Source of the DNA: Sphingobacterium athyrii
GTDB lineage: Bacteria > Bacteroidota > Bacteroidia > Sphingobacteriales > Sphingobacteriaceae
Length of the DNA: 64,000 bases
Assembly: GCF_003071065.1 (NCBI RefSeq)
Contig: NZ_QCXX01000004.1
Coordinates: 434,614-498,613, forward strand
Direction of reading: 5' to 3'
The notes below the pieces were generated by a model, which did not search any database, was not told the origin of the DNA, and saw only the letters and a program-made list of their open reading frames with translations. Position numbers and translations under genes: made by a program. This document shows positions 45,906-54,710 of this stretch, in pieces (position 1 is the stretch's first letter; each line of letters begins with the position of its first letter).

Positions 45906-46556
45906 CTAGATCTTTTTATTTAATTCATCTTGCAATTGACGTTTCAGTAATTGTTCTTTTTCCATGGCTTTTTTACGGAATGTCGCAAATTCCTCTTGTG
46001 ATTGTTCTGCTGTCTTTTGAAATTCTACTGTATCGACTTTCGCTTTTCTATAGGAAATTAAAAAGATGAAAGTCGCTACAGCCAAGACGGCGATGATGGT
46101 CCAGACGACCGTACTGTATAAGCTCTTGGATGTATTGATACCCAAGAATGAAAAGCTATCTGTCTTTTGTTGCTCCTGTGCGAGTTGATCCTTTAATGTC
46201 TGAATAGAATCTTGCAAATTTTTGGTGTTTGATGAATAATTGCTGGATGAGGATTTTAGGGAATTGATTTCCTTATGCAGCTTTGCAACAGTATCAACAA
46301 CATTTCTTTTGACGATATCAAGGTTGGTTTTGCGCACCATCTTGAAGTCATAATTGTTTTTCGATATATAATTTAAGTGATCAAATTGATTTGCCAAGCT
46401 CCCTTTTTTTAGTCCATCCGGGCTGTATTTGTAAGCGTTATTGGCCTGCTGGGTGGCGGTAACCGGCGCTGCTGCAGGAGTTTGAGCCTGTAATAAAGTG
46501 TACGATGAAATAAATAAAATCGTAAAGAATACAAATGCTAATCTCAATTTGCTCAT
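45906..46556 (-). CDS. Membrane-anchored coiled-coil protein of unknown function
   Basis: A 216-residue exported protein. It has a signal peptide (LAFVFFTILFISSYTLLQAQ) and an Ala/Pro/Thr-rich linker, then a conserved-looking segment SLANQFDHLNYISKNNYDFK. A coiled coil follows (about 85-135, KLHKEINSLKSSS and LQDSIQTLKDQLAQEQQK). One transmembrane helix (about 152-172, VVWTIIAVLAVATFIFLISY) precedes a charged C-terminal coiled coil. From memory, relatives in Bacteroidota are often labelled tRNA (guanine-N1)-methyltransferase, but nothing in this sequence resembles a methyltransferase. Function unknown. Confidence 0.85.
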   Translation of the reverse strand: MSKLRLAFVFFTILFISSYTLLQAQTPAAAPVTATQQANNAYKYSPDGLKKGSLANQFDHLNYISKNNYDFKMVRKTNLDIVKRNVVDTVAKLHKEINSLKSSSSNYSSNTKNLQDSIQTLKDQLAQEQQKTDSFSFLGINTSKSLYSTVVWTIIAVLAVATFIFLISYRKAKVDTVEFQKTAEQSQEEFATFRKKAMEKEQLLKRQLQDELNKKI

Positions 46557-46705
46557 GTTGTCTATCGTTATTATAATAAGTTTAATCAGAATATTCCAGC
46601 TGCAAAGCTAGCATATGCCTGTGATAAATATAAGGAATTATTGAAAAAACGAAAATTGAAAGTGAAATATATTCCGATTATAGTCTATCCTTTTGGTAGG
46701 TATCT

Positions 46706-47410
46706 TTATGTTTCGAGGCCCCAGCTAGGCAGATAACGGAGAAATGACATAATTTTCTCTTTATAGATTGCTGTATTTAGCTTAAAATAATATGCCCCTT
46801 TTTTGGAATTTTCTTTGTCTTTTTCCTGTAGTTTGATGATTAAGCCCGATGAGAGTAGTTTCCGACTAAAGTTACGCTTGTCAAGCTCGATATTATAGAC
46901 ACCTTCATATAAGGCTGCGATTTGTGGAATCGTGAATTTTTCCGGTAGCAGTTCGAATAGAATAGGATATAGCGCTGCTTTCATACGTAGGCGGTGTTGT
47001 GCCGATGATATCATTTGTTCGTGATCGAATATCAGTGTAGGATGCTGTTGTAATGGAAACCATTTTGCTTCGTAATCGTCGCTTAAGATATGCTTATATT
47101 GTTGGGTGTCGATCAATGCAAAATAGCAGATACTTATCACTCGGTCATTGGGTTCGCGTTTGGGCTCGCCGAAGACACTGCATTGCTCCATATAGACATT
47201 TTCGAGACCTGTTAATTTTTTCAACACCCGGCTGGCAGATTCTTCTGGACTTTCGTTGGGTTGAACAAAACCACCCATCAAACTCCATTTATTTCTTTCA
47301 GGTTCAAAATCACGCTTGATCAACAATACTTCTAGGGATTCCCCATTGAAGCCAAATATAATACAGTCTACAGCTAAAAGAATCCCTGAATCTTTTTTAT
47401 AATATTCCAT
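46706..47410 (-). CDS. araR: NrtR-type Nudix transcriptional regulator, probable AraR
   Basis: A 234-residue regulator with an N-terminal Nudix-like domain (about 10-145) and a C-terminal winged helix (about 150-230, FTIPQIAALYEGVYNIELDK then RNFSRKLLSSGL). The Nudix box is degenerate: GGFVQPNESPEESA is followed by RVLKKLTG, lacking the metal-binding REUXEE glutamates, so catalysis is unlikely and it probably senses a ligand. In Bacteroides, a regulator of this family (AraR) represses L-arabinose genes and is released by arabinose. The gene is divergent from araB, with two palindromes between them, which fits that role. Confidence 0.82.
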   Translation of the reverse strand: MEYYKKDSGILLAVDCIIFGFNGESLEVLLIKRDFEPERNKWSLMGGFVQPNESPEESASRVLKKLTGLENVYMEQCSVFGEPKREPNDRVISICYFALIDTQQYKHILSDDYEAKWFPLQQHPTLIFDHEQMISSAQHRLRMKAALYPILFELLPEKFTIPQIAALYEGVYNIELDKRNFSRKLLSSGLIIKLQEKDKENSKKGAYYFKLNTAIYKEKIMSFLRYLPSWGLET

Positions 47411-47512
47411 TGTCTATTGTTTTTTATCTCTTTTTTTGATTTCCTCCCGTTTTCATGATCAAAACTATAAAGTGACTAGCTAAAAATAAGTACAATACTT
47501 GGTCGGTAACTG

Positions 47513-47530
47513 ATTGAAAAATGTTTCAAT
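47513..47530. promoter_or_regulatory. Palindrome, candidate AraR site 1
   Basis: ATTGAAA (47513-47519) and TTTCAAT (47524-47530) are perfect arms with a four-base centre. It lies about 100 bases from the araR start and about 200 from araB. Confidence 0.35.
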
Positions 47531-47621
47531 ATAACATATACAGGCATTTGGGCTCATCATGATTAACGGGATGAAGTTAATTCATTTTTTTAAATATGAA
47601 AATTTTCTTTCAAATTCAAAA

Positions 47622-47637
47622 AAATAAATGTTTATTT
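47622..47637. promoter_or_regulatory. Palindrome, candidate AraR site 2 at the araB promoter
   Basis: AAATAAA (47622-47628) and TTTATTT (47631-47637) form a 16-base perfect palindrome about ten bases upstream of the -7-like box, where a -33 element would normally sit. A repressor bound here would block the araB promoter. Confidence 0.45.
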
Positions 47638-47646
47638 GACACTAAT

Positions 47647-47654
47647 TATTTTTG
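47647..47654 (+). promoter_or_regulatory. Bacteroidota -7 box of araB
   Basis: TATTTTTG matches the TAnnTTTG consensus. Transcription would start near 47661, giving a leader of about 72 bases before the araB ATG at 47733. No TTTG is found at the ideal -33 position; the palindrome occupies it. Confidence 0.45.
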
Positions 47655-47732
47655 AATGCTTATCTTCGATTGAGGGCACTGAAAAAAATAATGCTAGAAA
47701 CAATTATAAGTTATAAACCAAATTCAGCAAAA

Positions 47733-49421
47733 ATGAATGAATCATATGTCATCGGGATAGATTACGGAAGCGATTCTGTCCGTTCTGTATTGGTCGATGC
47801 GATTAATGGAGAAGAAATATCATCTTCAGTATTTTATTATCCACGATGGAAAAGAGGGGAATACTGCGATGCTGCATCGAGTCAGTTTAGACAACATCCC
47901 TTAGATTACATCGAAGGTCTGGAGGCGACAGTAAGGGATTGTTTACAAAAATCGGGAATAGCGAATATTGGACAGGCCGTAAGAGCAATTTCGGTAGATA
48001 CCACCGGTTCAACCCCCATTGCTGTCAATGAGCAAGGGGTTCCTTTGGCTTTGCTGGATGAATTTAAGGATAATCCCAATGCGATGTTTGTCCTGTGGAA
48101 GGATCATACCGCCGTTAAGGAAGCCAAGGAAATCAATGATTATAACGAAACAAGTGCGGTTGATTATTTGAAATACGTTGGTGGTGTTTATTCTTCGGAA
48201 TGGTTTTGGGCTAAGTTACTTCATATTTTTAGAGTTGACGAGCAAGTTCGTAAAGCGACATTTAGCTGGGTTGAACATTGTGATTATATTCCTTTCTTAT
48301 TGACGGGAGGCACGCATGCATCTGCGATTAAGCGAGGTGTATGTTCTGCCGGCCATAAGTCGCTTTGGGCGGAAGCATTCGGTGGCCTGCCTCCAAATGC
48401 TTTCTTTACGGATATTGACCCGCTATTGGATGGTGTTGTGGATCGTTTATTTTCAGAAACTTATACGGCAGATAAACCTGCAGGGAATCTCTCAGCCGAA
48501 TGGGCCGAACGTTTGGGGCTTTCGACATCGGTAATAATTGGTATCGGTGCCTTTGATTGTCACATGGGGGCTGTAGGTGGACAGATCGAACCTTATTATC
48601 TCAGTAAAGTCATGGGTACATCGACTTGTGATATGCTTGTTGCACCAAAAGAAGAGGTTCAGGATACACTTGTGAAGGGAATCTGCGGTCAGGTGGATGG
48701 TTCGATCATTCCCGGAATGATCGGTATGGAAGCTGGGCAATCCGCCTTTGGCGATGCTTATGCTTGGTTAAAACAGGTCTTGTTATGGCCTGCGAAACAG
48801 GCGTTACAAGATGTAGAAGGTCTGAATGATGTCGTTCGTGAGCAAGTTGTGAATGGTTTGGAAGAGAAGTTGCTGGTCAGTTTGAGTAAAAAGGCTGCGG
48901 AGTTGTCAGTAACCGCAACTTCGGAGTTGGCGATAGATTGGTTGAATGGTCGAAGAACACCCGACGCGGATCAATCATTGAAAGGTGCAATTACAGGATT
49001 GCATTTAGGAACCGATGCGCCACGGATATTTAGAGCTATTGTTGAAGCAACCTGTTTCGGCGCAAAAGCCATTGCGGATCGTTTTGTTGATCAGGGAATT
49101 CCTGTTAAAGGACTGATCGGTCTCGGTGGCGTTGCCAAAAAATCCCCTTTTATTATGCAGATGATGGCTAATGTCATGAACATGCCAATTCGTATACATA
49201 AGAGTGAGCAGACTTGTGCTATTGGTGCGGCCATGTTCGCGGCGACTGCGGCGGGGCTGTATGACCATGTTGAGGATGCCATGAAAACCATGGGGCAAGG
49301 TTTCGAATGTACCTATGTACCCGAAGAGAAGTGGGTGCCAATCTATGCTGAACGTTATGAACGCTACAAGGCACTCGGAGCTTTCATGGAAGGGAAAGAA
49401 TCGTTAGCCATTACTGTTTAA
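47733..49421 (+). CDS. araB: Ribulokinase
   Basis: A 562-residue FGGY-family kinase that phosphorylates L-ribulose at O5 in arabinose catabolism. The start at 47733 (MNESYVIGIDYGSDSVRSVL) fits the family N-terminus with its phosphate-binding loop; upstream starts would add 14 or 27 unlikely residues. The C-terminal ATP-binding part includes IVEATCFGAKAIADRF and LIGLGGVAKKSPFIMQMMAN. The FDCHMGAVGG loop holds the catalytic Asp. Length is typical for AraB. The gene opens the operon and is followed by araD after 16 bases. Confidence 0.95.
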   Translation: MNESYVIGIDYGSDSVRSVLVDAINGEEISSSVFYYPRWKRGEYCDAASSQFRQHPLDYIEGLEATVRDCLQKSGIANIGQAVRAISVDTTGSTPIAVNEQGVPLALLDEFKDNPNAMFVLWKDHTAVKEAKEINDYNETSAVDYLKYVGGVYSSEWFWAKLLHIFRVDEQVRKATFSWVEHCDYIPFLLTGGTHASAIKRGVCSAGHKSLWAEAFGGLPPNAFFTDIDPLLDGVVDRLFSETYTADKPAGNLSAEWAERLGLSTSVIIGIGAFDCHMGAVGGQIEPYYLSKVMGTSTCDMLVAPKEEVQDTLVKGICGQVDGSIIPGMIGMEAGQSAFGDAYAWLKQVLLWPAKQALQDVEGLNDVVREQVVNGLEEKLLVSLSKKAAELSVTATSELAIDWLNGRRTPDADQSLKGAITGLHLGTDAPRIFRAIVEATCFGAKAIADRFVDQGIPVKGLIGLGGVAKKSPFIMQMMANVMNMPIRIHKSEQTCAIGAAMFAATAAGLYDHVEDAMKTMGQGFECTYVPEEKWVPIYAERYERYKALGAFMEGKESLAITV

Positions 49422-49437
49422 TCGTTGAATATTTATT

Positions 49438-50130
49438 ATGTATAATTCAATTAAAGAAGAAGCATACCGTTGCAATATGCAACTGCCCCAATTGGGCCTT
49501 GTACTTTTCACATTTGGAAATGTCAGTGTTGTGGATCGGAAGCATGAAGTTTTTGCCATTAAACCTAGTGGGGTACCTTATGAGGAGCTTTCTCCTGAGC
49601 AAATGGTCATTGTTGATTTTGACGGTAATGTGGTTGAAGGAGATCTTAGACCTTCATCGGATACAAAAACGCATGCTGTTTTATATAAACACTGGAAAGA
49701 AATTGGCGGTATTACACATACGCATTCAACTTATGCAACAGCATGGGCACAAAGTCAACGCGATATTCCGATTTTCGGAACGACACATGCCGATCATTTA
49801 ACGACAGATATTCCCTGTGCTCCGCCAATGAGTGATGAGATGATCGCCGGAAACTACGAGCATGAAACGGGTTTTCAGATTATCAATCACTTTACCGAAA
49901 ATAAGCTTGATTATAAAGAAGTGGAAATGATTCTAGTTGGCAACCATGCGCCTTTTGCCTGGGGTAAAAATGGAATGAAGTCTGTTTATAATAGCGCGGT
50001 ATTGGAACAAGTTGCCAAGATGGCTTTGTTGACAGAACAGATCAACCCCAATGCGCCGAGGTTAAAGTCCGCTTTAATCAAAAAACATTATGAACGGAAA
50101 CATGGAACCAATGCCTACTATGGTCAATAA
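49438..50130 (+). CDS. araD: L-ribulose-5-phosphate 4-epimerase
   Basis: A 230-residue zinc enzyme of the class II aldolase fold that converts L-ribulose 5-phosphate into D-xylulose 5-phosphate. Zinc histidines are in [13 protein letters not shown] (HTH pair) and a third is in [13 protein letters not shown]. The phosphate site is [20 protein letters not shown], and [14 protein letters not shown] is a further family motif. It lies between araB and araA, which completes the three-step arabinose pathway. Confidence 0.96.
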   Translation: MYNSIKEEAYRCNMQLPQLGLVLFTFGNVSVVDRKHEVFAIKPSGVPYEELSPEQMVIVDFDGNVVEGDLRPSSDTKTHAVLYKHWKEIGGITHTHSTYATAWAQSQRDIPIFGTTHADHLTTDIPCAPPMSDEMIAGNYEHETGFQIINHFTENKLDYKEVEMILVGNHAPFAWGKNGMKSVYNSAVLEQVAKMALLTEQINPNAPRLKSALIKKHYERKHGTNAYYGQ

Positions 50131-50174
50131 TTCGCGATAATAAAAAAACAATAGCAAAAAACTACTATTTAAAA

Positions 50175-51677
50175 ATGAATATTAATTTAAAAGAACTTGA
50201 GGTCTGGTTTATCGTTGGAAGCCAAGATCTATATGGAGAAGAGACCTTACGCCAAGTTGCACTGCATGCCGAGGAAATCGCAAACTATTTAAATGCACAG
50301 ACTGTGATTCCTGTGGCAGTGAAATATAAACCGATCGTCAAAAATACAGATGAAATTTACGCAACGTTAACAGCTGCCAATAGCGAAAAAAATTGTATCG
50401 GTGTCATTACATGGATGCATACATTCTCGCCTGCTAAAATGTGGATCAGAGGGTTAAAAGCTTTACAAAAACCATTATTGCATCTACATACCCAGTATAA
50501 TCAGGATATCCCTTGGAGCAGTATTGACATGGATTTTATGAACCTCAACCAAAGCGCACATGGCGACCGTGAATTTGGCCATATTGTAAGCCGATTGAAA
50601 ATAGGCCGTAAAGTGGTGACCGGACATTGGCAAGACCCTGAAGTATTGGAGCGTATTAATGTATGGTCGCGTGCCGCAGCAGGCTGGAATGACTGGCAAG
50701 GTGCCAAATTTGCGCGGTTTGGCGACAATATGCGTTATGTAGCTGTTACGGATGGCGACAAGGTGGAAGCGGAATCTCAATTTGGTTTTTCTGTAAATAC
50801 CTATGCGATTGGTGATTTGGTTCAGATTATTAACGCGAGCACTAATGAAGAAATAGACGCTTTATTGGCCGAGTACGAAGCTACGTATGAATTGGCAGAA
50901 AACGTAAAGGTCGGTGGTGAATTTCATGACAATCTGATTGAAGCTGCTAAAATTGAAATCGGCTTACGTAAATTCTTAGCGCAAGGCGATTTTAAAGGTT
51001 TTACGGATACTTTTGAGGACCTGCATGGTATGGTGCAGCTTCCGGGTTTGGCAGTACAGCGCTTAATGGCCGAAGGGTACGGTTTTGCCGGTGAGGGAGA
51101 CTGGAAAACGCCGGCCTTGGTCAGAGCATGTAAAGTCATGGGAGCTGGTCTGGCAGGAACGACAGCATTTATGGAAGACTATACCTATCATTTTGATCCG
51201 CAAAATGCCATGGTTTTGGGTTCACACATGTTGGAAGTCGATCCAGCCTTGGCTACCGACAAGCCACGAATCGAGGTACATCCATTGGGAATAGGTGGCA
51301 AAGCGGATCCAGCTCGTCTCGTCTTTAACGGCCAGAGTGGAGATGCACTCAATGCTTCGTTGGTTGATATGGGTACACGTTTTCGATTGATCGTCAATAA
51401 GGTTGAAGGGGTTTCTGTCGAAGAAGAATTACCAAAACTTCCAGTTGCGCGGGTATTATGGAAACCACTTCCAGATATGAAAACAGGTTGTAGTGCCTGG
51501 ATCGTTGCTGGCGGCGCTCACCATACCGCCTACAGCTTGAGTTTGACACCTGAATATCTTGAAGATTTTGCGCGCATAGCAGGGTTAGAATATGTGTTGA
51601 TTGATGAGGAAACTACGGTTGCAAAACTCGAAGATCAATTGAAGTGGAATGAACTTTATTATTTACTGAGTAAGTAA
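50175..51677 (+). CDS. araA: L-arabinose isomerase
   Basis: A 500-residue manganese-dependent isomerase that converts L-arabinose to L-ribulose in the cytoplasm. Characteristic stretches are [19 protein letters not shown] at the N-terminus, [15 protein letters not shown] and [20 protein letters not shown]. The metal site glutamates and histidines lie in [29 protein letters not shown] and GSHMLEVDP. The length equals that of the E. coli enzyme. It follows araD by 44 bases and is followed by a hairpin. Confidence 0.98.
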   Translation: MNINLKELEVWFIVGSQDLYGEETLRQVALHAEEIANYLNAQTVIPVAVKYKPIVKNTDEIYATLTAANSEKNCIGVITWMHTFSPAKMWIRGLKALQKPLLHLHTQYNQDIPWSSIDMDFMNLNQSAHGDREFGHIVSRLKIGRKVVTGHWQDPEVLERINVWSRAAAGWNDWQGAKFARFGDNMRYVAVTDGDKVEAESQFGFSVNTYAIGDLVQIINASTNEEIDALLAEYEATYELAENVKVGGEFHDNLIEAAKIEIGLRKFLAQGDFKGFTDTFEDLHGMVQLPGLAVQRLMAEGYGFAGEGDWKTPALVRACKVMGAGLAGTTAFMEDYTYHFDPQNAMVLGSHMLEVDPALATDKPRIEVHPLGIGGKADPARLVFNGQSGDALNASLVDMGTRFRLIVNKVEGVSVEEELPKLPVARVLWKPLPDMKTGCSAWIVAGGAHHTAYSLSLTPEYLEDFARIAGLEYVLIDEETTVAKLEDQLKWNELYYLLSK

Positions 51678-51684
51678 TAGTTTG

Positions 51685-51726
51685 TAAGCCATTTATGTAC
51701 CCAATCTTCGGGACATAAATGGCTTA
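51685..51726 (+). terminator. Intercistronic hairpin between araA and the symporter gene
   Basis: TAAGCCATTTATGT (51685-51698) pairs with ACATAAATGGCTTA (51713-51726), and the inner CCC/GGG extends the stem past a one-base bulge. Only TTTG follows, so it should be a partial terminator or an RNA stability element that favours araBDA over the transporter. Confidence 0.6.
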
Positions 51727-51752
51727 TTTGATAAATAACCAATTTGGAAAAT

Positions 51753-53453
51753 ATGGAAAAATTTGCAACGGTAGATTACGTTATCTTCGTAATTTACTTC
51801 TTTATCGTGGCAGGCTATGGCTACTGGATTTATCGCAAGAAGACAAATAGTCTAAGCAGCAGCAAGGATTATTTTTTGGCGGAAGGGTCACTGACTTGGT
51901 GGGCGATCGGCTCCTCATTGATTGCATCCAATATTTCTGCGGAGCAGTTTATAGGAATGAGCGGTAATGGGTTTGAAGTTGGAATAGCTGTAGCAGCGTA
52001 CGAACTTATTGCTGCGGTGGCGCTTATCATTGTTGCGGTTTGGTTTATCCCGGTGTATCTAAAAAATAAGATTTTCACCATGCCACAATTTTTAAATAAC
52101 CGATACAACGAAACAACAAGCCTTATCATGGCTATTTTTTGGCTGTTTTTGTATGTGTTTGTCAACCTGACATCGATTCTATATTTAGGAGCCATTGCCA
52201 TTTCTAGTATGGCAGGCGGTGGAGATAGCTTCCATACGATCACGGTGGCTTTGGCTGTGTTTGCTGTGATTATCACATTGGGAGGAATGCGTGTGATCGG
52301 TTTTACAGATGTTATCCAGGTTGTGGTACTGATTATTGGCGGTATAGCGACAACCTATGTGGCATTGACTTTAGTCAGTGAACATTTTGGTTTGGGACAG
52401 GATGCTTTGGCTGGATTCAATAAGCTGATGGAAGATTCGCCGGAGCACTTTAATTTGTTTGTTTCCAAACCTGGGCCAGGGGCCAGTCAGGAAGATATTA
52501 ATAAATATCTGATGTTGCCAGGAATAGGGATGTATCTTGCAGGAATCTGGATTGTTAACCTAAATTATTGGGGCTGTAATCAATATATCACGCAGCGGGC
52601 TTTAGGAGCTGATTTAAAAACAGCGCGAACTGGAATTCTTTTTGCCGGTTTTCTTAAATTGTTTATGCCAATTATCGTGATGCTGCCGGGGATTGCTGCT
52701 TATGTGTTATATAAAAATGGAGCCTTGCAACAGGAAATGGCTCCGGGAGGTGTATTTCATGCCGATAATGCTTATTCGGCGATATTGGGTTATCTGCCAA
52801 ATGGTATGAAGGGGCTTGCGCTGGCAGCACTTACAGCTGCTATTGTGGCGGGATTGGCCGGAAAGGCCAACAGTATTGCAACAATCTTTACATTGGATAT
52901 TTTTAAAAAATATATCAATAAAGAGGCGAGCGAAGCAAAAATGGTATGGGTTGGCAAGATAACTATTGTTATCTCTATTTTGCTTTCCGTATTGTTTACC
53001 TGGAATGATGCTTTGGGCATCGGTGGCGCCGGCGGGTTTACTTTTATCCAGAAATATACTGGATTTATCAGCCCGGGTGTTTTTGCGATGTTTTTATTGG
53101 GCATGTTTTGGAAAAGAACGACGGGGGCAGCTGCTATTACAGGGCTTGTCACGGGCTTTGCTTTGTCCGTATTTTTTAACGAGTTTGCAACAAAAGTTTT
53201 CGGACCGGAAACATGGATCTATACAGCTTATCCAAATAAAGCGGGGGTTTATGAGATTCCATTCCAGATCTGTATGGGACTGGCATTTGTTTTTACCATG
53301 ATAGCCATGATAGGTGTAAGCTTATTTGGGCCAAAAATTAATCCAAAAGCTTTTGTCTTGGATAAATCGATGTTCAAGGTTGAGCCATCCGTATTGGCAT
53401 TAATTGTTGTAACCTTATTGTTGGTGACAGCCATTTATGTTCGGTTTTGGTAA
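51753..53453 (+). CDS. Sodium:sugar symporter, probable arabinose transporter
   Basis: An approximately 566-residue SSS-family transporter with about 14 membrane segments. The family pattern DYFLAEGSLTWWAIGSSLIA is near the start and ISAEQFIGMSGNGFEVGIAV follows. The mid-protein LNYWGCNQYITQRALGA is the sugar-cotransporter signature, and LAALTAAIVAGLAGKANSIA carries the sodium-site segment. I use the ATG at 51753 rather than a TTG at 51744. Its place after araBDA argues for L-arabinose or a related pentose, as with AraP-type transporters of Bacteroides; specificity is inferred from context. Confidence 0.9.
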   Translation: MEKFATVDYVIFVIYFFIVAGYGYWIYRKKTNSLSSSKDYFLAEGSLTWWAIGSSLIASNISAEQFIGMSGNGFEVGIAVAAYELIAAVALIIVAVWFIPVYLKNKIFTMPQFLNNRYNETTSLIMAIFWLFLYVFVNLTSILYLGAIAISSMAGGGDSFHTITVALAVFAVIITLGGMRVIGFTDVIQVVVLIIGGIATTYVALTLVSEHFGLGQDALAGFNKLMEDSPEHFNLFVSKPGPGASQEDINKYLMLPGIGMYLAGIWIVNLNYWGCNQYITQRALGADLKTARTGILFAGFLKLFMPIIVMLPGIAAYVLYKNGALQQEMAPGGVFHADNAYSAILGYLPNGMKGLALAALTAAIVAGLAGKANSIATIFTLDIFKKYINKEASEAKMVWVGKITIVISILLSVLFTWNDALGIGGAGGFTFIQKYTGFISPGVFAMFLLGMFWKRTTGAAAITGLVTGFALSVFFNEFATKVFGPETWIYTAYPNKAGVYEIPFQICMGLAFVFTMIAMIGVSLFGPKINPKAFVLDKSMFKVEPSVLALIVVTLLLVTAIYVRFW

Positions 53454-53491
53454 AATGGCGACTTTTGAATACTAGAAATTATTATGAACCC

Positions 53492-53530
53492 TTCCTAATG
53501 TAACTAGGAAACTCCATCTTGGTTGATGGA
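53492..53530 (+). other. Two small hairpins in tandem before the mutarotase gene
   Basis: TTCCTA pairs with TAGGAA (53492-53497 and 53505-53510), and TCCATC pairs with GATGGA (53513-53518 and 53525-53530). ATAAAAAC follows, 18 bases before the start codon. They may be a leader element within the ara operon. Confidence 0.4.
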
Positions 53531-53548
53531 ATAAAAACTTAAATACAG

Positions 53549-54697
53549 ATGAATAAGAAAATTATTATTGGTTTGTTGACTTGTGCTTCTTTAGCGTATG
53601 GATGTCAGTCCTCTTCGACTCAAAATAAGCAAGCGGCAACTTCGGCTGATTCTACGTCGAGCCAGGCCTTCGATGGTCAGATTGATGGTAAAGAGGTTAA
53701 ATTGTTTCAACTAAAGAACGATAAAATAGCTGTCACACTCACGAATTATGGCGCGCGATTGGTGACATTAAAAGTTCCAAATAAGGACGGTGGTGTTACG
53801 GATGTAATTTTGGGTTATGATTCAGCGAAGGAATACAAGGAAAACTATAATAATTTTTACGGAGCAATTGTGGGACGCTATGGTAACCGCATCGGTAAAG
53901 CTTCTTTCACACTGAATGGGGAGTCTTATTCCCTAGAAAAAAATGATGGTGAGAATTCGCTTCATGGCGGTACGAATGGTGTATACAACAAAGTGTGGGA
54001 TGTGATCAATCGTACGGCTACCTCGATAACACTGGCGTATACCTCACCGGATAAAGAGGCCGGTTATCCCGGAACAGTCAAAATGGAGGTTACTTACACG
54101 CTCGAAGAAAATGGTGGGTTGGCCATTGATTATCTAGCAACGACGGACAAAGAAACGGTTTTAAATCTGACGAATCATGCCTATTTTAATCTCAATGGTG
54201 CAGGCGATTCTTCTATTTTAGACCATGAACTTCAAATTGATGCAAAGGCGATAACGGAGGTTGATCATACGTTAATTCCGACAGGAAAGAGTTTGCCTGT
54301 TGCAGGTACAGCATTTGATTTTACAAAACCACAGCGTGTCGGTGCCCATATTGAAGATGAAAATGCACAATTGAAGATCGGAAAAGGCTATGATCATAAT
54401 TTTGAACTTAACAAGAAGGATGGTTTCCAGAAAGTAGCTGCGGTATATGCTTCGAAAACGGGAATTGAAATGCAGGTCTACACAACAGAGCCGGGTCTGC
54501 AATTTTACAGCGGTAATTTTATGAAGGATTCAGATCCAAAAGGAAAAGAAGGAAAGGTTTATCCATTCCGTTCGGCATTCTGTCTGGAAACACAACATTT
54601 TCCGGATGCACCGAACCATCCCAATTTTGCATCAACGGTATTGAAACCCGGAGAAAAATATAGTTCAAAAACAACTTACCGATTCAATGTTAAATAA
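53549..54697 (+). CDS. Aldose 1-epimerase (mutarotase) lipoprotein
   Basis: A 382-residue GalM-family enzyme that interconverts sugar anomers. The signal ends in a lipobox (LTCASLAYGC), so it is a periplasmic or outer membrane lipoprotein, unlike cytoplasmic GalM of E. coli. The catalytic acid His is in NLTNHAYFNLNG and the base Glu is in FCLETQHFPDAPNHPNF. NFYGAIVGRYGNRIGKASF and NSLHGGTNGVYNKVWDV are further family motifs. In this operon it probably equilibrates arabinose released by the arabinofuranosidases before uptake. Confidence 0.93.
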   Translation: MNKKIIIGLLTCASLAYGCQSSSTQNKQAATSADSTSSQAFDGQIDGKEVKLFQLKNDKIAVTLTNYGARLVTLKVPNKDGGVTDVILGYDSAKEYKENYNNFYGAIVGRYGNRIGKASFTLNGESYSLEKNDGENSLHGGTNGVYNKVWDVINRTATSITLAYTSPDKEAGYPGTVKMEVTYTLEENGGLAIDYLATTDKETVLNLTNHAYFNLNGAGDSSILDHELQIDAKAITEVDHTLIPTGKSLPVAGTAFDFTKPQRVGAHIEDENAQLKIGKGYDHNFELNKKDGFQKVAAVYASKTGIEMQVYTTEPGLQFYSGNFMKDSDPKGKEGKVYPFRSAFCLETQHFPDAPNHPNFASTVLKPGEKYSSKTTYRFNVK

Positions 54698-54710
54698 GGA
54701 AGTTTAGATC

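Larger units (their letters stand above)
47411..47732. promoter_or_regulatory. Divergent araR/araB control region
   Basis: A 322-base AT-rich spacer between the regulator and araB. It contains the palindromes at 47513 and 47622 and a -7-like box at 47647. No gene lies here apart from possible in-frame N-terminal extensions of araB (TTG 47652, ATG 47691), which I consider leader sequence. Confidence 0.55.

Noticed and set aside
51869..52276. Minus-strand open frame of 135 codons opposite the arabinose symporter
   Set aside because: It is antisense to a clear membrane transporter gene; long open frames opposite hydrophobic proteins are common and this one has no family features.
52790..53152. 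Minus-strand open frame of 120 codons
   Set aside because: Antisense shadow of the same symporter gene, with no independent start or domain.
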